DNA of 64,000 nt from Dryomyza anilis (lineage: Eukaryota; Arthropoda; Insecta; Diptera; Dryomyzidae). Shown one piece after another: positions 43,360 to 54,839 of the stretch. Under the pieces are notes generated by a model that saw only the letters and a program-made list of their open reading frames with translations, was not told the origin of the DNA and searched no databases. The DNA lies in the NCBI GenBank assembly GCA_951804985.1, contig OX638130.1:81648583-81712582 (forward strand), read 5' to 3'. The translations under genes and the position numbers were made by a program. Numbering within the stretch: position 1 is the first letter of the stretch; every line of letters starts with the position of its first letter.

Positions 43360-44632
43360 AGACTTACTTACTTAAATGGCCCTTACAACCGTGGGTCGGT
43401 TTTGGCCGCTGAGATGAAGCCGCGCCAGTCGGATCTGCTTTGCGCGCGCTGACGCCAGTTAGAAATACCACCCGTTGCCAGGTTGTCCTCAACTTGGTCT
43501 TTCCAACGCAGATTTGGACGCCCTCTTCTACGCTGTCCACCTTCGAGTTTCGATTCAAGCTCCTCTTGGCTGGAGTGTTTTCATCCATTCGTTCGACATG
43601 ACCTAGCCAGCGAAGCCGCTGGTCCTTGATGCGCTTGACTATGTCAATGTCGTCCAATAACTCATACAGCTCGTGGTTCATCCTGATTCGATACTGGTTA
43701 GCAAAGCAGATAGGGCCAAGGATTTTACGGAGAATCTTTCTCTCGAACGCTCCCAGTACTCTCTCCTCGGTGGATGCCAGCGTCCATGTTTCATTAAGTA
43801 GGACGGGCATGATGAGTGATTTGTAGAGCGTTATTTTTGTACGGCGAGAGAGGGTTCTGCTTCTCAATTGCCTACTGAGCCCAAAGTAGCACCGGTTGGC
43901 AAGAGTTATTCTCCGTTTTATCTCCAGGCTGACGTCGTTTTTGCTGTTAACGCTGGATCCCAGATAGACGAAGTCCTCACTGAGCAACGTGTGTTGCTCA
44001 GGGTCATCCTGCAAAGCCTTATAAGTTTCGCAGGTATACCGACCTCAGACATTGCGGCGTATAATCGTTCCCTTATCGGAGTGTTGAAGGCGGCTTTATA
44101 GTCGATTAATAGGTGGTACGTGTCGATCTGTTTTTCTAGGGTCTTTTCCTGGATTAGGCGCAATGTGAAAATCTGGTCTATGGTGGACTTTCCCGGTCTG
44201 AAGCCGCACTGATAAGGTCCAATCAGTCTGTTGACGATTGGCTTCAGTCTTTCACATAATTCGCTCGATAGAACCTTGTATGCGATATTGAGTAGGCTGA
44301 TCCCACGGTAGTTGGCGCAGATAGTGGGATCCCCTTTCTTAAGGATTGGGCAGAGTACACTGAGGTTCCAGTCACTTGGCATTCTTTCATCAGACCATAT
44401 TCTGCTTACGAGCTCGTGCATGCTCACTATTAGCTCTTCGCCTCCGGTCTTAAACAATTCAGCAGGCAGGCCAGCAGCACCTGCGGCTTTGTTGTTTTTC
44501 AGCCGAGCAATGGCTGTTCTGACCTCGTCATGGTCGGGTGGCGGAATCTCAACGTCGTCATCAAGTACTGGGGTTGCCGGGTTTGCTTCTCTATCGGTGG
44601 AATTGCGGTCATCATCACCGGTCAGCAGGCTA
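43360..44632 (-). mobile_element. RTE-like LINE, truncated
   Basis: The minus-strand 3' end runs past a stop into GGGCCATTTAAGTAAGTAAGT, a (TAAG)n tail of the kind seen in RTE-type LINEs (tail quoted as a short repeat). The 5' side is truncated inside the reverse transcriptase, so the endonuclease is missing. It inserted into the TIR element at 43271-44777. Confidence 0.75.
43383..44628 (-). pseudogene. LINE reverse transcriptase, internally deleted
   Basis: From 44628 the frame reads through RT fingers and palm: ARLKNNKAAGAAGLPAELFK, CANYRGISLLNIAYKVLS, IGPYQCGFRPGKSTIDQIF and LLIDYKAAFNTP (motif A, where many relatives have AFDT). At about 43977 it jumps, with a frame change, to FVYLGSSVNSKNDVSLEIKR, FERKILRKILGP and QRLRWLGHVERMDENTPAK. 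That is the connection and C-terminal part. The segment with the QG motif and the catalytic YADD box is deleted. A further frameshift follows PAKR; the original stop (TDPRL then TAA) is at 43383. Dead copy. Confidence 0.85.
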
Positions 44633-44777
44633 AATTGAACTAAATTGGATGACTGCAAACAGACATATGATAATCAATTGATTATGGACTTTAACAATTA
44701 CCGGTTATCAAATGGCGATCGAAAGAAAAGCCGTTCAATTTAGTTTAGTCAGCAATTTAGTCGAATTCGCACACACC

Positions 44778-45990
44778 CTTAAGATTTTAAATACTTTTAC
44801 TTCATGCATTTGAAATGCTCACTTGCTTCAAATTCTTTGCATCCTTGCTTTTGAAATGCTTCACAATATTTATGTTATTCGCTCTGTGCGCTTTTTAAAA
44901 AAAATTTTCTATGCTCTTCTGGAGTCGCTCATCATTTCTTTTTCTCGCATGTACAAAGCCACAAGAGAAAGGTAAAGATCGAAAACTTTTGTATCGAGAC
45001 AGCATTCAAAAAGCAATGAGCGAGAGTATACTTTCACATTTTTTTTTTGATTGAATGGAACTACAGGAGAATTAAGTAGCATTGATGAAAACATTCACAT
45101 ATTTCATAGATATTAATGATTTTACAATAAAACTTTAATATTTTCTAAATATCATAAAAAAAATTCAAATATTTTCCTGAATAATTATATAGTTATAATT
45201 GTTAAATACGACTCTTTTGTTTTTTTTTTTTGAAAAATCTAATTTTTTTTGTTTATTTTTAAAATAAAAATATATATAAAAAAGAAAGATAAAATGTTTA
45301 AAAAATTTTAATAATATATAAAAAAAGCAGTTATAAAAAATCGAAAAAAATTAAAATGGTTTTTAATAAACATTTTTCTGAAAATTTTTCAAAATGACGT
45401 ACATATGTATATTTGGTGTCTTATGTATTTGTTCATTAATATGATGAAACGTAGTCTACGCATACTTAAAACAAAAAAAGTGCAAAATAAAGGAAAAAAA
45501 AAGAAATTGCCTATATCTCTAAACTTAGAGACAGTTTGACGAAAGTGGGGCAATTTTTAAAATCTGCATCAAAAATTCAACAGAAAATTGCAGCCATTCA
45601 AAATGAGTATACATCAGTGTTAAACATGTATCAAATATCGATATCAAATAATTTAAATCAGATGAAATGCTTCAATAATGGCAAATCTATCCAAAAAATA
45701 TTCGTTTTCAATTAAATTTAATCCTTCGTTCGCCAAATATTGCTTTACATCGACACAATAAGCTGAATAGAAGACCAAGCACATTTTGAACTGGGGACCA
45801 GGCTTAAGATCCAAGTGCAGCGCTTGCACACTTCAGGAAATTATTATCTTTTAATAGCGCTCACAAAGAAAATCAATAGAATTTGACCCACTTTATTTAA
45901 TTTTTTTTTCTTTTTTCAAATTTTCTTATTTCGAAAGCCAGTTTCATCTGCGTTGACTTCCTTTTGCTGGGGCATTCAAAGGAATATCAA
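44778..45990. other. AT-rich stretch, nothing recognised
   Basis: Poly-A/T runs are frequent (45040-45300). No gene. ATGCTTTTGAAATGC-like words near 44800-44860 also occur before 43271 and may be old flanking repeat. Confidence 0.35.
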
Positions 45991-45999
45991 ACAAAAATG

Positions 46000-46870
46000 A
46001 GGCAAAATTATGCTGAGCGATGCAAGGATCTCCATTTCCAGGCATATCCTTGTGCTGTGCTGCGCTTCACTACACACAAACACCGACACACACACACTTG
46101 CTCACTCAAAGACGATAAAGTCATCAGAAGCATTTTCAAGTGTTGCGCTGATAAGGGCCCAAGTCCGTCCGCCTCCGTCACCGCCACCGCCCTTCACGGA
46201 AGTTGCTGCTCTATGCAAATTCCACACAATGGCAGCGTTGCCAGAGTGGAATAATATTCCCCTTGTTGCAAATTCGTATCAATTATATTGCAACCCAAGG
46301 AGTGCAGCTGGCGGCTGCACGATAAACGAAAATGCAACAGTTGTTGTTGCTCTTGCTGCCATTGTTGCTGTTGTTGTTGGTGCATCAGCAGCAGCAGCAC
46401 AAGGTTTTGCAAACAACAGCAAGTGGAACCACTTGAGTGTAATGCTTTGTTGTTACTGCCAGTGGCACAGTAGCTATGGCCACACAGTAGCAATCCTCGT
46501 ACAGAGAGGGGATGATAGAGAGAGAGAGCGATTGGGGGAGTGGTTCAAATGCAGCTCCATTTTGACATCATCGATGTGCTGCAATCTGCAGTCGGCAGCA
46601 GCCGTGACACAGAGTCGACATTAGCATCAGAGTCAGAGCCAGCGCCATCATCAGGTGCTCCAAGAAAAGTACTAAGAGTTTTTAATATAACTTTTGCTTT
46701 TGTTGCTCTGCTTTTTATTGTTGCTACCTACCTTTTGATGGCTCTCTTCTAATGGAATTTTCCCATTGCAGTCATTTGACGAAATTACATTGAGGGTGCT
46801 CTGGTGGATTTGCGTCGCACGCAAATTCTTGCCAATTTGGTCTGTGAAGGAGCCGTAGAAACTGTTGGAA
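46000..46870. other. GC-richer island with GTTGTT/CAGCAG tracts
   Basis: Contains TTGTTGCTGTTGTTGTTGG (46362-46380), AGCAGCAGCAGCAC, ACACACACACTTGC, GAGAGAGAGAG and CCGCCTCCGTCACCGCCACC. The plus-strand frame 46010-46624 (204 codons) is low-complexity (P, A, V, S, C) without domain and is not called. Likely unique host non-coding DNA, perhaps near a gene. Confidence 0.4.
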
Positions 46871-47117
46871 TATCAAAAAAAAAATTAATATATAAAACCA
46901 TTTCTAAATAGTTTACATTCTGCAATCGGCACAATACAAACTTTGCTATAATTTAATTATTAAAAAACTAAAATATTTCTGAAACATTATTAACCCGATT
47001 TTAGTATTAAACTATTCATTTATTTGTCTGTACTACTTTATTCTATACAATAAGGTTAGAATTTATTAGATTAACGTAATATTTTATGAATATTATTATA
47101 ATTCAACATTTCTTTAA
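46871..47117. other. AT-rich spacer
   Basis: Nothing recognised. Confidence 0.3.
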
Positions 47118-47265
47118 TGGCCGGTTGCATAAAAAAATAACAAGCAGTTAAATTTATATTTGACAGAATTTTTTTTTTTATTTCAATATTCAAATTGTCA
47201 CTTTAACTAACCGATTTCCATCGATTAACTTTAATTCATAGTTAAAAGTTTTATGCAACCGGGCC
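47118..47265. mobile_element. PIF/Harbinger-like MITE
   Basis: 148 bases with ends TGGCCGGTTGCATAAAA and, inverted, GGCCCGGTTGCATAAAA, flanked by the 3-base duplication TAA (47115-47117 and 47266-47268). A TWA target and GGSC-type TIR fit PIF/Harbinger. No coding. Confidence 0.75.
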
Positions 47266-47804
47266 TAAGCAAAATTACAAATTTTCGGCATCGCAAAATA
47301 ATAATATAAAAATCTGTGTGACGGATCCATTTTCTGGGATCCATTGATTTTAAATATCGTCGTTGTAGAACGAAAATTCACCAAATTCATTTTTATGAAA
47401 AACTTAAATTCCGAGTTTTTTTGATTAATATTTAAAAAGTAATTGATGAATTTTTCAAGTTGAAATATCATTTGATAGATTTACATCGATCGATTAAAAA
47501 TTTACAGATATATAAAGATTTTTGTAAATGAATATTTGGCATTTTGAAAATGTATTTGGTGACTTCTCGTTCTGTAACGACGATATGATAAACTGTTACA
47601 TATTTACAAATGAATAATAGTATTGTAATACAATATTATAATATAAATAATAAAATTTTGCGCAACAGCTTTGAAGAATCTAGGCCGAGCTCTCTCAAAG
47701 AATTACTTCACAATAGTTGTTATATTTTAATACTTATTTAAACCAGGTCATAGTAGATATTTTGAAGTGGAAAATTTTGAAACTATATGGATTTTTTTTT
47801 ATAA
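47266..47804. other. AT-rich stretch with a SINE scrap
   Basis: TAGGCCGAGCTCTCTCAAAG at 47681-47700 matches, inverted, the 3' part of the SINE at 35641. Otherwise nothing. Confidence 0.4.
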
Positions 47805-48150
47805 ACTAACCATTCTTTAGGGAAGTCCCCATGCTAGCCACAGCGTTGATCGAGAAAATGATTATATCTTAAAAGAGGAAGTGATGGAAGATGGAGTAGT
47901 GTCGGTGGATTTATGCTAATATGGGTCTATAAAATATCGGGAAAAACAGACGCAGAGTGAGCGTTCCACAAACGTAACGAACTATCTCTGTAATGCGTGG
48001 TTCTGTTGAGGCCGAGTGATCTACGAAGGGGTGAGCTATGTTTGAAACCATGCCTGGAATCAGTCCATGTACTTTCCTCGAATACTTACTATTGGAATAC
48101 CTATAAAAAAGGCTAACACCACCAATGCACAGTGGGGCAGGCAGTACCAA
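47805..48150 (-). pseudogene. LINE C-terminal fragment (Jockey/CR1-like)
   Basis: The minus strand reads GGVSLFYRYSNSKYSRKVHG, then, after a frame change, sequence related to the terminal part of the LINE at 63347-63988 (SASLLYSYYNGKYSREIHG). The 3' end near 47815-47860 matches the LINE 3' end (AACCATTCTTTAGGGAAGTC versus AACCAATGCTCAGGAGATGC). Several frameshifts; dead. Confidence 0.7.
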
Positions 48151-49250
48151 AAGTTGAGGAAAACATTACTTTCTGAAAAATAAGTATAATATTGTAGGAA
48201 AATCAATAATCAACATTAAGATTTATATTTTTATTCAAAAACTGATATATGTTGTTGATATTTCAGTCGTAAACAAAAATTGACTCAATTTGGTTGATGC
48301 TTTTTCAAATTTTGTATTGAAACTGACACAAAAATCAAAATTTTAAATTGATACAAAATTGCGTCAACATGAAATTTCCCCTCATTTATTGATTTTCGAC
48401 AAAATTGTGTTGATTGTTGATGCATTCAATCAATCGTATGATTCTAGCTTAAGTCACAATATAATCAGTTTTGCCGGAGCGTGCCCGGAAAGTATTTGTT
48501 TTGATCTTTGTAAATGAAACATAATTTCAAAAAAAAATAATAAAAGTGAATTTACTCCAGTAATTTGTAAAGTATGAACATTTTCTAAAACAGTGATACA
48601 GCAAACGCTTTATATATACCATATGTAGATGTCTGCATTACAAAAAAAAAATGTTTATTATAGTTCTCAAAATAAACGTTTTAAAAAATTGATCACAAAT
48701 TTGACAAAATTTTTTCTTGCAATTATTGCGAAAAATTGTCTGTATTTGAGAGAGTGTATAGAAAAGTTTTATATATATGACATAAATTGAGTGATGCCAC
48801 ATTGTAGGCAATTAAATTTACTATACAATGAAAAAAAAAATGTTGTGTCTGAGGTCAATTTGACTTTTGAGGTTTTGGCTTCGATGATGTGTTGTTGGTT
48901 ACGCATATTTCTACTGTTTCACATTGTTATTGTGTCGCCTTGTTATTGTTATCGAAGTAAGCAATAACAAAACACGTTTTGTACAACAAGAAGATTATGT
49001 TGTGGGCGAAATGGCAAAAGTCGCTGGTCACCTCCTGATGTAGATTATCATAGATCGCGGCGATAGGGAAAATATTCACTTAACAAACCGACGGAATGAA
49101 CTACGACTAAATAAAAAAAACAAACGCATAAAAGACGCGGCGTGGCATATTAATTTGAAGCGTAACAAATAACTGCCAAAAAATTTTAATACTGAACATT
49201 TTTGAATGCAAATTTGATAATTGTAAACAAAATTTTCTGTCGACAACTTG
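48151..49250. other. AT-rich stretch
   Basis: TTGATACAAAATTGCGTC and GACAAAATTGTGTTGATTG words near 48280-48430 look like a decayed inverted repeat. 48880-49030 has TTGTTATTG repeats. No gene. Confidence 0.3.
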
Positions 49251-49254
49251 TTGA

Positions 49255-49342
49255 TCAAACTTTTAAAATTTCAAAACAGAAATTCAATACAATGTGTTTG
49301 CCTGCCACTAGCAGGCTAATTTTTCCTTTCAGTTTCCTACTA
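49255..49342 (+). repeat. Satellite unit, left of an insertion
   Basis: AAACTTTTAAAATTTCAAAA, CAATGTGTTTGCCTGC and TTTCAGTTTCCTACTA form one unit of about 90 bases, continued after the insertion at 50878. Confidence 0.75.
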
Positions 49343-50877
49343 CACGCTGCAAAAAAAAGGGCTCTCCCAAACATAAATTTGCAGGCATTACATGTATGTT
49401 TGGAATTTTTTGTAAACATAATATGTAATTGACTGATAAATCATTTGAAACAGGGGTGTATTGAGGCTTGAACAGTGTTGTAAATGAGCTCTGACGTACA
49501 TTATAATATCACGGAAACATTTTAATGTTGCCCCTTAAAATGGTGTATGTTCTAATGGAAACATAATAATTACTACATTCGAACAAAATAAATATTTGAA
49601 CCGAAACATAAATATGTTCAAATTAAAACATGAATATAAATATAAATATGTTTCCAGTGAAACATATCAGTTGTTTCAGTATAAAAAGTAGTATGTTTGC
49701 ACAGAAACATATTTAAATATTTTTTGGAAAAAAATCCTGAAAATAAAATAAAAATAAAATGTTTTTTTTTTTATTTATTTTTATTAAAAATCTTTAAAAT
49801 TGCACCGTGGAAAATTATAATAATAGAAATCATATACAAATTTTTAATGCATAAATAAATAATTGGTTTAAAACTGCAAGTACAAGTGACAGCATCAATG
49901 AATGCACAATTGCACCTGCAGACGCTAAACCAGACGATCCAGGATCGCTTTATATTTGGTACAGTTACAGTTGGACTCAGTACAGCACATAGCGTTGGCA
50001 AGGAATTCACGGAGGCTTTTGTAAAAAACATGCCGGATTCTGTTTGAAAATCGAAACACTGATTTTTATTTGTGGTTTTTTCACATTAGTTTCAGAAATT
50101 ATATACTGTTCTATATTATACTCTGTTACTATTAGTACTTTTTATAACACAATTTATATATTTAATTAATTTACAAATAACAAAATTATTACCGACGTGA
50201 ACACGTTTTCTCGACGAACAACAAAAGACACGTACGCAGAAAATGCCGATCAACGAGTGTCAACTTTATATACAAGAATTCATTATTTTTTGTCTGTTTT
50301 CAAACATCAGTATGTTTAAAATGACCCTATACATACTTCAAACGACGACAAAAGTGACATAGGTATAAAATTCTGCTCAACTTTTGCCAACTTCGTATAC
50401 AAGAAGAATGTTGCAAGAATACACTTATTTAAATCCAATTTCTTTTTTGTTTGTTTTAAACATCAATATGTTCAAACGATGGCAAAAGATGGCGTAGGCA
50501 GAAAATGCTTCACAACTTTGCCAACTTCGTCAAGTTATCGAATTCGATAAGTTATCGAATTAAGACAAGTGTTGCGAACATACGTTGTATTTAGATTTGA
50601 TTAGCATTTTCTGTGTTTCGAAACATAGTTTCAACCAAGTAAATTGCCAAGAAATAGTTTATTCAAATGCAATTAAAATTTTATGTTGGTATTTTAACAT
50701 ACTTATGGTAAATTTGACAGATTCTGCTGGACAATATAATAATGTTTACACGTGAACAAAAATAAATTCAATTTCGATTATTATTTAATTACACTTCATT
50801 CCTAATACATGTATGGTAATTTCGTAATACTTTTTAATTACATTCAAACATATTCAAACAAATATTTTCTATCCGTG
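49343..50877 (+). mobile_element. 1.5-kb element, family B, copy 1
   Basis: Begins CACGCTGCAAAAAAAAGG and ends TATTTTCTATCCGTG; the ends share only CACG. An inverted copy with the same two ends lies at 59709-61132. Here the flanks are TA on both sides, and removing the element with one TA restores the satellite unit (CCTACTACGAAG), so a TA target duplication is likely. The left third carries repeated GAAACAT(A/T) words with TATGTTT. A 62-codon frame (49859-50047) is conserved in position in both copies. No full transposase was recognised. Confidence 0.75.
49859..50047 (+). pseudogene. Conserved-length 62-codon frame in element B, copy 1
   Basis: Open from 49859 to TGA at 50045, with no ATG at the start (internal ATG at codon 14). 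Parts read LQVQVTASMNAQLHLQT and FIFGTVTVGLSTAHSVGKEF, then TEAFVKNMP. The other copy (60435-60623) has the same frame, length and stop with 11 base differences, nine changing the amino acid, so there is no sign of selection after duplication. GKEFTEAFVKNMPDS faintly recalls the GxEFxxAFxxN pattern of IgGFc-binding-type domains; that is only an impression. It may be a captured exon. Confidence 0.35.
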
Positions 50878-51255
50878 TACGAAGAAACTTTTTAAAATTT
50901 CAAAATAGAAATTCCTATACAATGTGTTTGTCTGCTACTCCCAGGCTACCTTTACCTTTCAGTTTCGTACTATGAAGAAGATTTTTAAAATTTCAAAACA
51001 GAAATTCCTATACAATGTGCTTGTCTGCTACTCGGAGGCTACCTTTCCCTTCTATATTCTAGTTATAAAGATACCTTTCAAAACTTCAAAACCAAAATTT
51101 ACAGAAAAATGCTTCTGCCTGCTAGGGGTAGGCTTGAACATACCAGTTTCCTGCGTAAATGCTGCTATAGGGAGCCTGCTTATTTTCAAAAATTCAAAAT
51201 GCAATGTGTATTTCCTACCATATTCCTGTGAGTTTTCCTCAAAACTACTACTATA
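50878..51255 (+). repeat. ~93-bp satellite, 3 to 4 units
   Basis: Units start near 50878, 50972, 51062 and, more weakly, 51155. Shared words are TTTTAAAATTTCAAAA, GAAATTCCTATACAATGTG, TGTCTGCTACTC and AGGCTACCTTT. The first two are close, the later ones diverged. Frames across it are repeat artefacts. Confidence 0.8.
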
Positions 51256-51828
51256 ATCGTGTTTCCTTGCATATTTTTTGTCTTGGGATATTTTATATAT
51301 TTGACAATAAAATGAAAAAGGTGATTTAAAAGAACAACCACGTTGTGCTAAATGCAAAATTTTCTGCAATATACAAAAATTCTCAGCCAAAAATCAACCG
51401 ATCCCACCTTGTCAATACCTGACAGTGTAGGTTCAACTTATTGATTCCAGTGTCCTGTCTTTTTTGCGTTTTCTGTAATCGTCATTTCCACAGACAAACA
51501 AATGAACATCGCAACATCTAATCAAGAGGTGGTGCTTATCAAGACAATATATATTTTTCCATATCGGCAACACAGTGTAACAAACGAACAAATATATATA
51601 ACATAGACATTGAATCGGAACTAAAAAAGAAACAAACCAACAAAAAGATTTGCTAAAACAATATTAGATATCACAGAGTAGACTTTACTTGTCATTAAAA
51701 AAATAGTCACAACCATAATCGAAGATTGTTGGATATGCTAAAATTTCTAAGTAATTTAGCTATAATTTTGGCTTAACATTTGGTATTAGTATAAATCGGT
51801 TCAAAGAAATGTATTTTTGAAAAATAAA
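51256..51828. other. AT-rich stretch with mini-me-like scrap
   Basis: GGTGGTGCTTATCAAGACAA and TATATATTTTTCCATATCGG at 51528-51567 resemble the core of mini-me-like elements (GGTCATGCTGATCAAGAATA, ACTTTTCCATACCGG), heavily decayed. Confidence 0.4.
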
Positions 51829-52545
51829 TAGGAAGGTTAATTCACATGGGAAATTTTTAAGTAGGGAAATTTTGTTAGTAGGTGGGACAAAGTTCATACG
51901 AATTATGAAAGTTATAGTCAGTCTAAGCCGACATCGGTCATAATGTGTGACAAAATTAAATAAAGTGCGGTTACCTTTAAAAGTGGCCCAGAGACCTCAC
52001 AGTTGTCATGAATCTTGAAAATAACTGGAAAAATGTAATCTTGAGACAAATTTCTATAAATTGAGTACCTATTTGTTCGTATAGGTAGATGTACCAAATT
52101 TAGATTTGCCAACTCGATGTGCCAGAGAAACATTATTTTTACATGTTTTACCATAACACAAAAATGTCCGAAAATTAAGTGCTATATGAGGTAATTTTAC
52201 GAAAATGCGCTAAACATATACCGAGCATCATTGATGAATCGAGGATACTGTAAAGATCAATGAAGTTTTATAAAAGATGCCAAAATCGTACATGACAATT
52301 TCGTTGATAATTGTTTATGATACGCCATGCATGAGGTGGTGGACATTTGTATTTTAATTTCAGCAATGTTTTGCAGAGCGAAAATGTTATCAGTGTCATC
52401 GATGGTCCTGACCGGACATAAGGATATAATTAAGGAATTTCCCATTCGGGAGCTCACGCTGATCGAAAATGTATAAACCATAACGGAGACACCTCCTTCT
52501 GGTGTTATAAACGGATGACCAAATTGAATATATACTTTCATATTA
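51829..52545 (-). mobile_element. mini-me-like element, diverged copy
   Basis: Collinear with copies 2 and 3 at low identity: GGAAGGTTAATTCACATGGG, AGTCAGTCTAAGCCGAC, TAGGTAGATGTACCAAATTT, GGAGACACCTCCTTCTGG, TTGAATATATACTTTCA. The GTCY and TA tracts are gone. Confidence 0.6.
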
Positions 52546-52640
52546 AACGAGTTGGGAAAGTTAGGTCACATGGGTAAGTTCGGTCACATGGGACGGACTT
52601 TTATAATCGGTCGGACCCGACTATGGAATACCCTACATTG
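52546..52640 (-). mobile_element. mini-me-like 3'-end fragment, second subfamily
   Basis: AACGAGTTGGGAAAGTTAGG, then AATCGGTCGGACCCGACTAT and GAATACCCTACATTGG, matching 28575-28691 in inverse. It abuts the diverged copy directly. Confidence 0.6.
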
Positions 52641-52699
52641 GCAATTCATAAGATGGACGGGCCGTATTTATGTACCGTAAGAAAAAAAATTGAAATAGG

Positions 52700-52840
52700 A
52701 TCCAACTTTCCATAGATCTTCGTTAAAAGCGCCGCAGGAGAATTTTTGTTTGCAAAAATGGTGCGATTTTTGTCTGTTTGAAATGAAATATATCGAAAAA
52801 TTGTCCGAACTTCTTTGATCCTGCCAAAAACAATATTAAT
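52700..52840 (+). repeat. Fragment related to the 10.8-11.2 kb inverted repeat
   Basis: GATTTTTGTCTGTTTGAAAT, GTCCGAACTTCTTTGATCC and TGCCAAAAAC follow the end of segment A' (TTTGTCTGTTTGAAATATG, TGAACTGCCTCGATCC, AGCCAAAAAC). Confidence 0.55.
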
Positions 52841-52849
52841 AATAATATA

Positions 52850-53154
52850 ATAATAATTTGGCACTACGGTCCTATAAGAACTTAGGCCGAGCTCTCTCTT
52901 ACCATTTTTGAGCTATGCTGGTTGCATTTGTACTCAAAGTGGTGGGTTCTACAGTTTATTGCCAAATGCGAATGGCGGGTGAGAGCTTTTCATAGGCAAT
53001 GGTTTTACTCTCGTAGGTTTGCCATTTACTGCTGAGAGGTAGCGCGGTATAGAAAAATGTCTCTATTAAAAGACGTTGTTAGCCCCAGTCCAGGCTGGAA
53101 CCGGGGACCTTTCGGCTCGCAGTCCAACGCACTAACCACTGAGTTACCGCGGCT
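52850..53154 (-). mobile_element. tRNA-derived SINE, inverted copy
   Basis: The minus strand reads AGCCGCGGTAACTCAGTGGT and CCCCGGTTCCAGCCTGGACT, then the same body as 35641-35953, ending CAAATTATTATTATTAT. The B box has one change (GGTTCCAGCC). The AATAATAT words around it may be the target duplication but are confused with the tail. Confidence 0.9.
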
Positions 53155-53580
53155 AAAAAATAATATTACTTGATGTTTGATTATTGTTATGCCATTTGTG
53201 CAACGCCATGTATAATACTTAAAATGATAATTTGGAAAATAAATTCAGACTATATATTAAAAACTTATCAAATTCTCATTATTAAATTTTGGAAAATAAT
53301 GCACCTATAAAAATATGGATTTTTTTAATAAATTAATAGGTTTTTAACCAAGATCCATATTTTAATTTCTTATATGGCATGTTAGATGCGCTGCGCACAA
53401 ATGAAAACTATAATACATAATAATCATTTTAACGCCTGAAAAACAAATTATAAAATTCGTCAAGATAAAGGTTCGCGGGTCGCGTGTTTGACACTACACT
53501 CTTGGTGAATATATTAGTGGTATTATTTTGTGGGATAATTTTCAATAACACTGTGCGCACTTTTGACAACAATTTTCGAA
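53155..53580. other. AT-rich stretch, nothing recognised
   Basis: No features supported. Confidence 0.35.
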
Positions 53581-54798
53581 ACCAGAAATAAAAGTTACAT
53601 ATTCTTATGGATTTGGACATTCTAAGAACAATGGCGTTTTCAGTTTTTTCTCTACACGTACAGTTTCAAGGATATTTGAGAATAACGAAAAACCCACGTT
53701 TTTGAGGATTCTATAGGTTGGTAAGCGTTGATTATAATGTCAGACTTATTTTTATTTTATTCAAAACATGCATAACATAACACAAATTATATGTACATAT
53801 CAATTTTCAAAATTCCTTTAACAGAACCTGGATATGATACAAAAAGGACTAATTTTTAGGTAAAAAATAGACCCATTTTTGAGCATTTGTTTCTCAATAC
53901 CCAGTTATGCACCGTTCTTGTGCTTTGCATTATAACTTAACAAATCTCATAGATTTCAATCCTGTTTTATTCAAAAAAATCGTAAACGTCAAAATTGGGA
54001 ATACGAATTAAAAAAGTTAAAAGTTTTAAAAAATAAAATAAAAATTATTAACCATAACAAATTCGTAGAAATATTAGTAACTCGTTTTTTTCTACTCTTT
54101 TACAATATTATTGTGGTAAGTTGGATCAAATTAATCAATTCATTGGACATTTAGATACCGGTTATGGGTTTCCGTATTTATAAAATATTATTATGAATCA
54201 GGATTTATATCTGGTATTAAGATTGATAAATTAAGATTGATAAAATAGACTTAAATATCTCCCTGACCAAAAATTATTGTAAAGGAATCAAAAAATACGA
54301 GTTAATAATATTTCTACAAATTTATTATGCTAAATAGTTTTATTTTTATTTTTTTAAAACTTTTCGCTTTTTTTAATTTGTATGCCCAATTTTGACTTTT
54401 ATGATTTTTTTGAATAAAACAGTATTAAAATATTTGAGATTTTCTAAATTATAATACAAAGCACAAGAATGGTGCACAACTGGGTATTGAGAAACAAATG
54501 CTCAGAAATGGGTCTTTTTTTAGCCCAAAAATAAGTCCTTTTTACATCATATCTCAGATCCTGTTAAAGGAATTTTGAAAATTGATATGTGCATATAATT
54601 TGTGTTCTGTTAACATGTTTTGAATAAAAATAAGTCTGACATTATAATCAACGCTTACCAACCTATAGAATCCTCAAAAACGTGGTTTTTCGTTATTCTC
54701 AAATATCCATGAAACTGTACGTGTAGGGAAGAAACTGAAAACTCTATTGTTCATAGAATGTCTAATTTCATAAGAATATGTAACTTTCATTTCTGGTG
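53581..54798. mobile_element. Foldback element with ~500-bp arms, 213-bp spacer
   Basis: Left arm 53581-54084 and right arm 54298-54798 are inverted copies: ACCAGAAATAAAAGTTACAT pairs with ATGTAACTTTCATTTCTGGT, TAGGTTGGTAAGCGTTGATT with AATCAACGCTTACCAACCTA, and CACAAGAATGGTGCA with its inverse. No coding. A stretch at 57410-57620 resembles part of the right arm. Confidence 0.85.
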
Positions 54799-54839
54799 GT
54801 AAAATGGGTGGGTACAGTGTAATTTACGACTATTGGCTT

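Larger units (their letters stand above)
43271..44777. mobile_element. TIR element interrupted by a LINE
   Basis: Ends are inverted repeats of about 40 bases: TGTGTGCGAATTCGACTAAA then TTGCTGACTAAACTAAATT, found at 43273 and inverted from 44775. Only about 100-150 bases of this element flank the LINE on each side. With the LINE removed it would be a MITE of roughly 240 bases. The target duplication is unclear (CTTTAG versus CTTAAG). Confidence 0.75.

Noticed and set aside
43626..44638. Plus-strand frames of 66 to 108 codons across the LINE
   Set aside because: Antisense shadows of the reverse transcriptase coding sequence.
46010..46624. 204-codon plus-strand frame
   Set aside because: Rich in A, V, S, P, C from GTTGTT and CAGCAG tracts; overlapping frames on both strands are equally open; no recognisable motif.
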